Below, in pieces: positions 32,800 to 44,269 of a stretch of DNA of 64,000 nt. The notes beneath the pieces were generated by a model. The model saw only the letters and a program-made list of their open reading frames with translations. It ran no database searches and was not told the origin of the DNA. The stretch is from NCBI GenBank assembly GCA_014529385.2, contig CM043960.1, positions 121,615,543 to 121,679,542 of the forward strand. Direction: 5' to 3'. Position numbers and translations under genes: made by a program. This DNA is from Adiantum capillus-veneris. Taxonomy: Eukaryota > Streptophyta > Polypodiopsida > Polypodiales > Pteridaceae. Every line of letters begins with the position of its first letter. Position 1 is the stretch's first letter.

Positions 32800-33891
32800 T
32801 TTTTTTATGGATGGCACGTAGCTCCTCTTGGCTTAAAGAATGATAGTATCTTTTAAATTTACTCCCATTGAGGAATCCAATGGTTTCTACTCCATCAAGA
32901 GTTTCGACCCGAATGGTAGCTTGTGGGGTGATTTTGCATACTCTATATGGTCATGTTCTCGCATATTTCAACTTTTTCTTTTTGTTACATACTCCATACA
33001 TAAGGACTTTATCACCAACATTAATATCTTTGTCCTTTAGATGACGATCAAACCATTTCTTCCTCCTATCTTTCTCCACAAGTGAGTTTTGCACAGCCAA
33101 TTGCCTTTCTTCATCTAACCTCTTAGGGATATATAAGCGCTCAACTAAAGGGTTACCATCCCAACCTTCTTGTGAAGCTACGTGCAGACTAGCAATTACA
33201 CACTCCCATGGCATAACTGCTTCTTGGCCATATACCATTTTGAATGATGTACAATTAATTGCCACTTTGTAAGAAGTACAATAAGCCCATAGGGTTGAAG
33301 TCAGCTTCAAATTCCAATATGTGCAATGAGCTTCCACCGTTTTGGATAGAGATTAAGGTCTTGTTGGTACTCTCAGCTTGGCCATTTGCTTGTGGATAAT
33401 AAGGTGGTGGACTTATGGTGAGCTATCATGAAGTTGGTAGTGAGTTCTTTTATCACTCCATTTATAAAATGAGTGTCATTGTCACTCACAATCTCCAAGG
33501 GACAACCAAATCTTGTAATAATGTTCTCAAAGAGAAACTTGGCAGTTGACCTTGCATCAGCCTTACGTATCGCCCTGGCTTCCGCTCACTTTGTCACATA
33601 GTCAGTGGCAACGATAATATATCGAGATTGAGTGCTACGAGCTGCTGGACTAATTGGGCCTACAAAGTCCAAACCCCAATTTTCAAATGCTTGAGTCACT
33701 TTAACAGGATGTAAGGGCATCTTATCCTTTTGTTGTGTGATCTTGTAATGTTGGCATTCATCACATCCTTTTGCAAAAAGTGATGCATCCTTGAATAAGA
33801 TAGGCCACCAATAGCCTGATTGCAACACCTTTCTAGCTGTTAGTTCCCCTGAGAAATGTCCTCCGGCTATACCCATGTGGGCTTCTTGCAT
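32800..33891 (-). pseudogene. Element 1 integrase
   Basis: The N-terminal HHCC zinc domain is at 33891-33750 (HMGIAGGHFSG and CDECQ). The catalytic start WGLDFVGPI lies near 33690, and the C-terminal domain at 33337-32951 contains FKMVYGQEAVMP and WFDRHLKDKDINVGDKV. Stops between the blocks show decay. Integrase inserts the cDNA copy into the genome. Confidence 0.8.
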
Positions 33892-34246
33892 TATGTATAA
33901 ATACTCATCCTCATGGGCACAACGTCTAAGAATATCTTCCTCCCCTAGCCTGTAGAGAGTTCCTGCAATGAGAGAATAAGGTTCAAATTCTTTTAACAGT
34001 TTTCAAGCTGTGTCCTTACAAAGCTCTTTGGGTGGAAAACCATTAACTAGAAAGTTCACAATTTCTCACTCCATTCAGGCATGGTCTCGACTAGAAATAA
34101 GGAAGTATCGGGCAATTCATCATCGACTCCAGTAGGGGCTTCACCATTGGGTATGCGAGACAAATGATCCGCCATGACATGTCTTTTACCAGGTCTCATC
34201 ACAATGGTAAAATCAAACTCAAGAAGAATTAACAACCATCATATAA

Positions 34247-35785
34247 TTATTCCCGTGGAACAAGGCTTATTTCAAGATACAACAAGGCTTGATGATCAAC
34301 ATAGAAAACAAACTTGTTAGCCAGAAGGTAGTAGAAAAATTTCTTTACTGCATAGATCATAGCTAAACCTTCCCTCTCTGTAGTGGTGTATTTTCTCTCG
34401 CCATCATTCAATTGACGACTTGCAAAGCTAATGGGGTAGTCCAATTTATGTTCTCCTGGTTGAGCTAGAATACACCCAATAGCAAAGTTTGATGCATCAA
34501 TATGCTCATGGAAAATTATATTCCAATCGGGCACTCATAGAATGGGAGCGCTTGTCAAGGTCTTTTTCATTGACTCATAAGCATGGTCACACTCCGTGGT
34601 CCAGTGGAACTCAATAAGAATCTTGTACAAAGGACAAGCTATCTCGACAAAGTTTAAAATAAATCGTCGGTAATAACCAACATGGCACATGAACCTTTGA
34701 ACTCCTTTATAGTTTGTAGGCGGTGGCAATTCAACAATGCCTTTAATTTTGCTCTTATATGTGAAAATCCCATTTTTTTGGACACTATATGCCCTAAAAT
34801 GACTCCATGTTTAACCCAAAATTGGCATTTGAAAGGGTTTAAGGAGATGCAATACAATCTGCACTTCTCAAACACTTTTCGTAAACATGATAGATGTTCT
34901 TTTCAAGAGGAATAAACACAAAGGTCATCTAAGAAAGCTTCACGGAACTCCCTCAAATATTCTCTAAAAGAAGTGTTTATTAATCTTTAAAAGGTAGCAG
35001 GGGCATTGGCTAAGTAGCTAGAGTACCCATCTAAAAAGCTATAAGCTTCCTTCCCTGCAACTCTTTCAAGCACATGTTCTGAATATGGCAAGGGGTAATG
35101 ATCCCTCCTCGTGGCGGCATTGACCTTCTTGAGATCCATGCACACTTTTGAGTTTCTGATTCTTTTTTGGCACAATCACTATTGGAGACACCCATTCTGA
35201 GTGCTCAATAGGGTATATGAATCCGCATTTCACAAGCTTTTCAATCTCTTCTTGAATAATCTTTGCATGCTTAGCATTCACTGGGTAGTGTCGTTGCTGA
35301 ACTGGTTTACCATGATTTTCATGGGGATTGGGTGTTGCACCACAGAAGGTGGAACACCTTTCATATCATGATACGTCCAAGAAAATATATCCCTGAATTC
35401 CTTGAGAAGTTCTTTAAGTACATACTCCTCAGTCTCTGTCAGATCTTGGGCAATGAAGACACGTTTGGACTCCTCACTTGGGTCTACTAACTCTATTTCC
35501 TTAACTATTGTTGGACCATCATAGACTCCATTGCTTTCATCGATAGGTTTTCTTTGAGCCTTTGTATACACAACCTTATGCTCCTCCGTGGTGTAGGATT
35601 TGAAATGATCGGGTGCAGGGTGTAAGTCTGTGGGGTCTTGTTATTCTGTGGACTCTGATTTCACTTCTGCCTCCTTTTGTTATTGAGCTAACTCTTGATT
35701 TTGTGGTCTCCTTACGGTACGGCTCAACTTTGGCACATCTATAGCCTCTAGTTGTGTGATGTCGATGGGTTGTGGAATACACCAC
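34247..35785 (-). pseudogene. Element 1 reverse transcriptase and RNase H
   Basis: RT fingers at 35571-35066 (RDIFSWTYHDMKGV, WVSPIVIVPKKN) and palm at 35175-34900 (DHYPLPYSEHVL, then FLDGYSSY joined directly to NAPATF). The approximately 45 residues normally between those two motifs are missing, an internal deletion. The catalytic box FLDD survives near 34940. RNase H follows at 34534-34247 (HIDASNFAIG, FASRQLND, TTTEREGLA, YVDHQAL). Several frameshifts are present. Confidence 0.8.
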
Positions 35786-35827
35786 ATAATGCTCTGAAGG
35801 TTTTCACCCCAGTTACCTACCAACTTC

Positions 35828-36335
35828 TGGAATTGGAGTTGATCTCTTTAGATAGTTGATTCCAGTGTTAGAAGTTTACAGCTACGGGTGATGTGTTAGT
35901 TCAAGCAGTAGACTGGAAAAGGAAATAGAAACTGAACTGGAATACATCTACTGGAATGAGAAATAGACTAAAGTACTGAGAATGATATTTAGATTCAGAT
36001 TCAGATTCAGAGAGACAATGAGTACAAAGTATGTATGACTGAAGTACACTGGGCTGCTGTATTTAGAATTACAGGTGAGAGATTACAGATAAGGATGATG
36101 TAGTTCAAGAATAGCTCAGGGCTAAGGATTATGAATCAAAAGCTTAAGCAAAAGTATAGCCGACAAATGACTCGATTCATGCCCACGACTAATGCCAACC
36201 CGATTACAATGTAATGGGTCCTATTTATATGCCTTGGGAATTACTGTGGTAAGAGCCGTGGTAATTACTGACTAATCCACTGTTCGTCTCACAGGATCCG
36301 GTTCCCACCCAGTGAGACTGTCTCAGCCATCTACA
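35828..36335 (-). repeat. Element 2 3' LTR
   Basis: 508 bp, from TGTAGATGG at 36335 to CCAATTCCA at 35828 on the minus strand. It aligns with 46441-46937 with scattered substitutions and an indel in the GTGGTAATTACTG region. Confidence 0.93.
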
Positions 36336-36583
36336 TCCTTCCCTCCTTTCTTGAATTTTGGCAAGATTCCAAAATTTCTGAGAAAAAAATCCACCATCAG
36401 ATTCTTCTCAAATTTTACTCATTGAGTGTTGAACGCCCTTAGCCAAATGACACCAAACCCTGAGTGGAAAAATCTAGCGTCTGTTGCAAAAACTGGTGAA
36501 AAAATCCACCGTCTGATTCGAGGACTCAAAGTCCGTGCTAGCTGAGAAGAAGGAAAAATCCTTGACTGAATTTTGAGATGGAA

Positions 36584-39500
36584 CTACCCAGTATCCTTCC
36601 ACTGAACCCGCTTCCGTTTACCCTTTGGTCTGGATGGCGTCTGAGAAGTCCCAGTGCCAGCATTCTCCTTCTGAATGAGCCTGTAAATGGCCTCTTGCTC
36701 AAGCTGATCCCGCATTTTTGTGGTCATCTCAATTTCATAAGGCGTGAGGGGATGATAAGTTTTGGTGTCGAGATCATAGAGCGTGCGTCTGCCTTTGGTG
36801 ATCCGAGTTTTGGCCAGTTTGTGACAATGCGAGGCTGTATGGATCCATCCTTCTGGGAGAGGCTGATTGGTTTTGATTCGAGCTTCAAAAAGAATCTCAG
36901 CCATCTCTCTGTACTCTGGTCCTAGGCCTGGTTTAGCCGTAATGTCCTTTTCAGGCAGTTTAGAGGACTCAACAGTGAGTTGCAGTAGTTGGTTGGTGAT
37001 CTTAGTGAGGCCTTTGATCTGAATTTTCCACCGGCCCATACACAGTTTGATCCTCTGCACCTCATCTTTCAACTCCTGGAGATCATTCACTTGGAGAGCG
37101 TCGTTGAACAGTGTTTGCCCAGTTTTCCATTCCACAGTCGATCGCTCATACCAATCCTGAAGATCATTAGCAATCTTGAAATATGTGAGCCGATCAACTG
37201 GTTCTAGATGTTGAGGGTAAAGTGCTGGAAAAAATCTTGGAAAATCTGCCTCTCTTGCTGGTAAAGCATACAAGAGAACTAGGGAATCAGGCACAAATTC
37301 CAAGAAGTTAAGGATAGCCTGGTTCTCTTGCTACATCATCTTTCTGGTTACTCTAACTAGCTGAAATAGTCGCAGGAGAGCAGTTGCTTGTTCTCCCACT
37401 GACATTCGGGTTTGAGGTCCCTTGCTGGTGGAAGTCTGGTCTTCAAGAATGGTCCGCACCCTTTGATCCAGAACTCCCCTAGCAATTTGCATTTGCACTA
37501 AGACCTCTTTCAATTGATTCCTGACATCCTTCATGCCTTTATATGTTGGCTTCTTCCCCAGCAGAAGCTCTAATTCCATGGCCAGAGAGTGACAATTTGC
37601 AGTAGACTGCCGTTGCCAATGTGGATTGGTTACTCTCTCTTCAGCAGTTAGTATCCATTCAGACACCCTATCTAACAGTTGTATTGTACTGGGATGCGCA
37701 GGTAATTGGCAGGCCTCTTGATCATGGAAAGCAGCTGATTTCCAATGCTCAACCATTTCCCTAGCTCCAACATACAGTCGCTAAAAGCGCTCCAGATCAG
37801 AGATAAGATCATCATCCTCCAGATACCGCCTAGTTATAGGAGCGTGCTGATGCCTCAATCTCTTATTTAGCGTGATGAGTTGTAATGAATGTTGCTCATC
37901 ACCTGCTGGTCCCTCAGTCACAGCTTTGCCTTTCCCTTTAACATCCCTGCTGTGTTGTGACTGGTGTGCCAGTGGATTCCCAGTGTTGCTGGGTTGTTGC
38001 TCTCCTAGCTGTTGTTGATTGCTCGACCAGTGCCCTTCATGTTGGTCTGGCTGGTCTGCCTATGACTGATTTCCTCCAGTTAGCCCTGTACCACCAGTAC
38101 CAGGTCCTGGAGGTGGAGATGGAGGAGAGGCATCATCATCATCATCATTATGTCCTTCGTTTGGTTCATCCTCCTCCTTCTCTGCTTCTTCTTCCTTCTT
38201 ATCCTCATCTTCTTCAATAGTAGTCTATTGTTCAATGTAATCAAGGATAGCTTGATTTGTTAGAGCACTGTTATATTCAGTAACTTTATCCTGCAAATCA
38301 CTCTGCATCATCTCCATAAGAGACTTTAAGTTATCCATGTCAAAAACAGCATTGCCTGTTGGATTCAAGATCTCGGCCAGATTATTATAGATATATCTTT
38401 CTGTTAATGTGGCCTTTAGAGCATTGTGGCAGATCAGTAAAGAGTTGAAATCAACTCACTTCATTCTCAGCATGGTTTTGAACCTATCAGCAGCTCGTTG
38501 TGCTTCAGCCTTTTCTTCCCGCATGGTCTGCATCTCAGACTCTACCTTAGCTAGCTTACTTTGTAACTGATGAATGGTCCTATTTGAGTGAGCCTCAAGG
38601 AGAGTGTGGTGCAAGTCTGGGCTGCTCTCCCTTGCTCCAGCTTTTCAATCTTCTCCTCAGCCTCCCTTAATTCAGTTTTTACCTTAATTAGTTCATCTTC
38701 TGACCCTGGAGCATCCAGCATTTGTCCTATACAATTGATAATAATATTCCATGATGACTGAATAAGTACTGAATATCCATCGTTAACTATTGCTGGGTCA
38801 GAATTAGTTGGCTCATAGATGTCCCTTGAGTGGATGAGTCTACAACTGTTGTAACCTGTCTTTCTTGGTCAAGTGCAGAGCTTCTTCACTGTATGGGATG
38901 GAGACTCAGCCAAGTGGATTTGGAGAAGTTGGGCCTTTGCCCTTATCAATCTGGTATGCTGACTGCTCAGGATTAGCCCTTTCTGAATGATCTTGTCCAG
39001 TACTGGTGGTTACTGAAATCTGACCTGCTGACTGGTTGATTCCACCAGTGGTCTGGTCTATCTGTTGTTCAGTCTGGCTAACTGGAGTCCTTTCAGTAGA
39101 CATTGTTTTGACTTGACTTTCCAACTGCTTCAAGAGAGCAATGCTCTTAGTCACATTGTCATCCTTGGCTTCTTTGAACTGCCAGCCTCATCTTGTTTAG
39201 CCTTCCTTTTCAGTCCACTGGGGGTTGACTGACTTTCTGGCTCTTCTTCATCCAATGACAAGTCGATATTTTTGGATAGTGGAAACTGCTTCTGACTCCA
39301 AGCCATTCTCACCTGATCATGGGTGTCTGGAGCAGTTGCCTAGTACAAAAACTGCCAAACATACCAAGCCTTGAATACACTTTGAGATTTCAGCTTGGCA
39401 GTTTGCTGAAGCACATTGTGCGACAATATCTGGCAAAGGTTAATAGAGACTTTGGAATCCAGTCTTTTTGCTAAAAGCATGGCAAAAAGTTTCTCTGACA

Positions 39501-40170
39501 CATATATGTCGGGTTATTCTTTTGACTCACAGCTTCAGCCACAAATCGATAGGCAGCGGGAGCTTCCAGTCCTGCAAACTGGAATCCCTTGCGCATTGGC
39601 TTTCCTTTTTGGCTTAGCAGCATCATCCTCCTTCAGAGTTTCACTGATCTGCTCTGCAGTTGCCATAGATGGCTTGGGCCCGTTTGGCATACGGAATGCC
39701 AAAGCAATGCTTTCTGGTGTGACAGACACCTTCTGGCCATAAATCACAGCACTGCCATCTTCAGCATTGAATGAATCCAGGACTTGCCTTATTATGGCTA
39801 TGTCTAACTCAATCCTCATGGCTTGCAAAACCACATGCAAGTCCCACAGTTGGAGTAGAGCCTTAGCTTGCTCAGTAAACACATAGCGCTGAATTTTGAT
39901 GTGCGGGATGAGTGGAAGAGTTGCCTTTGTAGCAGTAATAAGAGCTTGGGTTTTGTCGATAGTGTCCTGCATCTTTTCTTACAGTTTTCTCCTACCCATG
40001 CACTGTGAAGATGATGAAGCAGGTGAAGAATAAGATGACTTACTTGATTCTTCAAAATCATATCCAGGTGTGACTAGCAAAGTCAGATGACAATCCACGG
40101 TCTCCTCAAAGGATGAGGTTTGCGGCTGCAGTGAAGATACTTCAGATCTCGGCGATGGTGAGTGGACAAC
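36584..40170 (-). pseudogene. Element 2 additional reading frame(s) after integrase
   Basis: Sense-strand coding fragments at about 40170-39535, 39154-38906, 37756-37331 and 37303-36584 (239 codons) fill the space between integrase and the 3' LTR. The first has VYGQKVSVTPESIALAFRMP, which resembles the conserved plant retrotransposon domain found in Tat/Athila-type extra frames. The middle is acidic low complexity (38100-38222). The last is helical with a basic C-terminus (RPKGKRKRVQW). No membrane segment or signal peptide is obvious. The position is that of env-like frames, but the function is unknown. Confidence 0.55.
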
Positions 40171-40380
40171 AAGAGGTAATTGTCACACAAGAGATTTGCG
40201 AGAAAAAATGCTTACTCGCCTTACTGTTATACACATTCGCGCCATAAAAGCTCCACCACTTAACGTTCCTAGACTTCTGTGCACCGCAACTGATGTGGCA
40301 GACATGCATTGGATAAGAATTTCACTCGCCTTTGAAATGATTACCACTGATATTCCATCTGACCATTGGTTCCCTAAAAA

Positions 40381-41879
40381 CTAAAAACTTTGTCCCGATT
40401 TTTCTGGTTCTGGTATAATCCCTGCATGGTCATGCTGGTACTGGTCTGAAACTAGTTCTAGAACTGGTTGCACATGAAAAAGTCCCAAGATAACTGATTC
40501 TGGAATTTCTTGGTCTTCAACACCCAGATCATCAATACCCTGTTCCTGGCAAGGCTCTCTAGCTTCTGAATAGTAGAGCTTAATTTTAGCTCCATTATAC
40601 ACCCTTGGCAGCAGTAATCCAGATAGGTCTTTCAATATTACCGTGCCATTGGAGAAAACCCAGTCCACTTCGAATGGTTCTGCCCAGGCTATCTTTAGAT
40701 TCGGCTTCTTAGGACCCAATTTGGACTGATATAGGAGTACCAGATCCCCTTTCTGAAACTCCCGAACCTTGATCCTTCGATCATGCTAGTGTTTCCTTCT
40801 TTGCTGAACAATCTCTTGTTCTAACATAGCCCATTGTCTCAGTTCATCTAACTGGGTAAGATCCTCCACTCGCTTCTTAATATTGTGATTAAAATCTAAC
40901 CCATATTCTACAGCCATTCTGAGACTTGGAATAACAAACTCCATAGGGACAACAGCTTCAGTACCATATACCATTCTGAATGGTGTTAATCATGTAGTGA
41001 CCTTATAAGCTATCCTGTATGCCCATAAAGCAGTCTGAAGCTTCAAATCCCACTGGTCTGGCTTTTTCTACACAATCTTAGTGAGAATAGTCTTAATGGT
41101 CTTGTTACTACTTTCGGCCTATCCATTGCATCTAGGATAATAAGATGTGGATTTCGATGCTTGACTAAAAGCATATCCATAAGGATATCCATAGTGTCAT
41201 TGATGAAGTGTGTCCCTTGGTCCGACACAATCTCCACAGGACAGCCATAGTGACAAACAATATTCTCAAATAAAAATCTTGCGGTGGATTTGGTTGTGTT
41301 GTCAGGAAGAGCCTTAGCTTCTACCCACTTTGTTACATAGCAGGTAGCCATCACTATATACCTATTCTTCCTGGAAGTAACCTTCTTGAAAGGTCCCATA
41401 AAATCCAAACCCCATTTCATGAAAACACCCAATGGTTGTACTGGTGTTAAGGGAGTCATGTCTGCAGCTGTGGGTCTACCCATTCTTTGACATATGTCAC
41501 AAGTTTTGCAAAAACTTCTGACATCGGATATCAATGTTTGCCACCATAAACCAGCTTGCAAAATCTTCTTGTAAGTTTCATCAGTAGAAAAGTGTCCACC
41601 AGATTCTCCATTATGCGCCTCTGAGATAACTTGCATTCTCCCCTCCATAGGCACACAGCGGCGAAGAATACCATCGACACCTAATCTGTAGAATGAGCCC
41701 CCAATGATGGTAAACTTTAAGCTTTTGATAACCAGAGCCTTCTTCTGGTTTTGCTTCCAGTCATATGGGAAACCACCCTCAGAAAGAAACTGATATACTT
41801 CATATAATTCAGGATCAACTGATTCTGCTGCTTTCAACTGAAATAATTCAACATCCACTGTTTCATCTCTCAAAGACAC
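40381..41879 (-). pseudogene. Element 2 integrase
   Basis: The 278-codon frame 41879-41043 has the HHCC zinc domain (HNGESGGHF and CKTCDICQ, about residues 88-130) and the catalytic core (WGLDFMGPF, then EIVSDQGTHF). The C-terminal domain continues in fragments at 40974-40786 (VYGTEAVVPMEFVIPSL) and 40719-40381 (WAEPFEVDWVFSNGTVIL). Frameshifts near 41100 and 40780 break it. Confidence 0.88.
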
Positions 41880-41989
41880 TTCAGAATAGCCCTCCGTACT
41901 CCTAGAGAGGAAATCAGTGCCACAGTGGTTCTTGCCAGGTTGATGGAAAATTCAAAATTCAAATTCCATGAGGAACATCATCCACCTTT

Positions 41990-43609
41990 TTAGCTTGCCT
42001 TGAATAATGACTTATTAATCAAGAATAATAGGGCTTGATGATCCACATAGAAATAAAAAAGTTTGCCCAGCAAATAATACCTGAATTTTGTAGCACTGAA
42101 AACCATCCCTAGAGCTTCTCGTTCAGTGGTTGTATAACCTTGTTCAGCCTGGCTGAATTTGCGACTGGCAAAGTAGACAGGATAGTCAGTCCTTCCATCT
42201 CGATGGGCTAGTATCTCCCCCATTGCCAGCCCCGAAGCATCCACATGTACATGGAAGATAACATCCCAATTTGGTTTCCGAAGGACTGGTTTACTGATAA
42301 TTGCACTTTTTAAGTTCTGGAAACTTTCCTCACACTCAATAGTCCAATTGAAATTGATGGTTTTCTTTGTGAGCTCATACAGTGGTAAAGCTTGGGAGGC
42401 AAATTTATGCACAAATCTTCTGTAAAAGTTAATATATCCCAAGAAAGAACTTAACTCAGATGCATTCCTGGGCGCCTTGGCCTACTAAACACACTGGATC
42501 TTGTCGTTGGGCATTTCTATTCCATTACGGGATACTACATGTCTCAGTAGCTGTCCTTTCCAGACTAGGAAAACACATTTAAATGGATTCAGACAAATTT
42601 GCTTCTCCTGACAGCGCTTAAAAACCATTTCCAAGAATAGTAAATGATGTTTCTCAGCTGAATATACAGTGAAATCTTCCATGAATATGGTGAGGAACCG
42701 ATGAAGAAACTCATTGAATATCTCCATCATACACCGTTGAAAAGTGGCTGGTGTATTGCATAGTCCAAATGGCATTACCAGATACATAAATGCTCCCCAC
42801 TCTGTAATGAAAGTGGTCTTCACCCGATCCTCAGGAGAAATTTGTAATTGGTTGTAGCCACTATATCCATCCATAAAACTGTACATCTCATACCCTGCAA
42901 TCTCATCAAGAAACATATATGTGAAGGGCAATGGAAATGGATCCTTGATGGTTTGAGCGTTGAGTTTCCTATAATCTACACATACTCTCAACTTCCCATT
43001 CTTCTTGGGAACAACTACAATAGGAAACAACCAATCGCTACTGGCTACTTCAGTGATGAACCCAACTTTGAGAAGGTTGTCAATCTCCTCTTTGACCTCT
43101 TAGCATAATTGGGATTCATTCGGTACTGAAGGAGTACGAGCGGAAGTGCGACGCGAGAGAGAGTGCGAGAAGAAGAGCACGACAATATGGTGAACTCGCT
43201 CTACTGTAATGTATAGAGCATAGTGAGTTCTTATTAGGTTTTACAAAAGAATATGTGTACATACCTGGCGGCCCACCCACTTACCTGGGCGACCACATTG
43301 GGCTTTATACCCCAACAGGTACCGCTGTAGTCTTACTGGCTTGGCATCCGGCTTCAGTGGTATCCTCTGTTGGCAGACCTCTGGATCCACCCCTTTTAGA
43401 TCAGTGTGTTCCCAGGCAAAGACATCTTTGTAATGCTGGAACATTCTGCGTGCTTTCTCCTTCATTGTAGGATTGAGATGTTTGTTAACTTTGATCATTC
43501 TAGGGCTCTCTTCAGAGCCTAGATTCCATTCCTCAATCTCTTGATCATCTGGGAGTAACCAGTTAGGCCCACCACCTTTTCTCTTGGTTGACGGCCCTTT
43601 GAGTTCCAA
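41990..43609 (-). pseudogene. Element 2 reverse transcriptase-RNase H, interrupted by a solo LTR
   Basis: The RT start is at 43609-43318 (DVFAWEHTDLKGV, KPVRLQRY). After the 191-bp insertion it resumes at 43121 (YRMNPNYA) and, after a further frameshift, at 43030-42485 (FPIVVVPKKNGKLRVC, FMDGYSGYNQ, FGLCNTPATFQ). The catalytic box reads FMED instead of the usual xxDD, so the first aspartate is glutamate. RNase H occupies 42442-41990 (HVDASGLAMG, TTTEREALG, YVDHQALLFL). Confidence 0.9.
43127..43317 (-). mobile_element. 191-bp solo LTR inside element 2 RT
   Basis: Minus-strand sequence from TGTTGGGGTATAAAG at 43317 to CTCCTTCA at 43127, with canonical TG...CA ends and the 5-bp duplication GGTAC (plus strand) at 43122-43126 and 43318-43322. 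It splits the RT between KPVRLQRY and RMNPNYA. Its size suggests a small LTR family such as a TRIM/SMART type; no internal region remains. Confidence 0.88.
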
Positions 43610-43763
43610 ATCACTGTTTTGATTTGCCTTGTCCTCCCCAGAATGTGCTGGCTCATCTGGCGTGTCTGATTCGATTGATCCTTCCAGCCTTCCAGTTAAT
43701 TGAATTGATCATTCTCCTGAATTGAGTTTAGTAAGCTGGTCTGGAAATTGCTTCTTTTGTTTG

Positions 43764-44250
43764 TCAGCTGAGATCAAAATCTGCTAAGGGAAAAATATTT
43801 AGAGCTACTAACATCCTTTCAATCTTCTTGATCTTATACTTATGGCATAGTTCTTTAGGTCTCAGCTCCTTTCTCCAGCTTCTAGTATTGTTTGTCTGAA
43901 TCTGGATTCTGCCACTGGCCCCTTGTAGAGTCAGAGTTTGATTAGCATAGTCGTGAACATCCTGTGCCGTTCGCAACCATGGGCACCTAGTAGCATTCCA
44001 TATGCTCCTTGCACATCGAGAATCAAAAAACTGGTCATGAACTTATCCTTGCCCAGTCGTATTGGCATATTTTTGATCATACCAATAGCTTGCACTACTT
44101 GATGGTCTGCCATCCGCACTTTGAAAGGTGCTGACTTCAGGTTTGTGATGCACATCCTCTGCTGAAGATGTACTCCCATGATGTTTACTCCTGCTCCTCC
44201 ATCCAGAATGACACTGGCAAGTGGTTCCCATTTTTTTCAAACTTTATAAT
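43764..44250 (-). pseudogene. Element 2 aspartic protease
   Basis: The minus-strand frame reads VILDGGAGVNIMG near 44215, with DGG in place of the common DTG/DSG. It continues with MCITNLKSAPFKVRMAD and FLILDVQGAYGMLLG, the retropepsin fold. A frameshift near 43960 separates the tail. The protease processes the polyprotein. Confidence 0.7.
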
Positions 44251-44269
44251 CTACTTGAATTAGCGGCAC

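Noticed and set aside
39416-39774. Plus-strand frames opposite the element 2 extra region
   Set aside because: They are antisense shadows of the minus-strand coding sequence.
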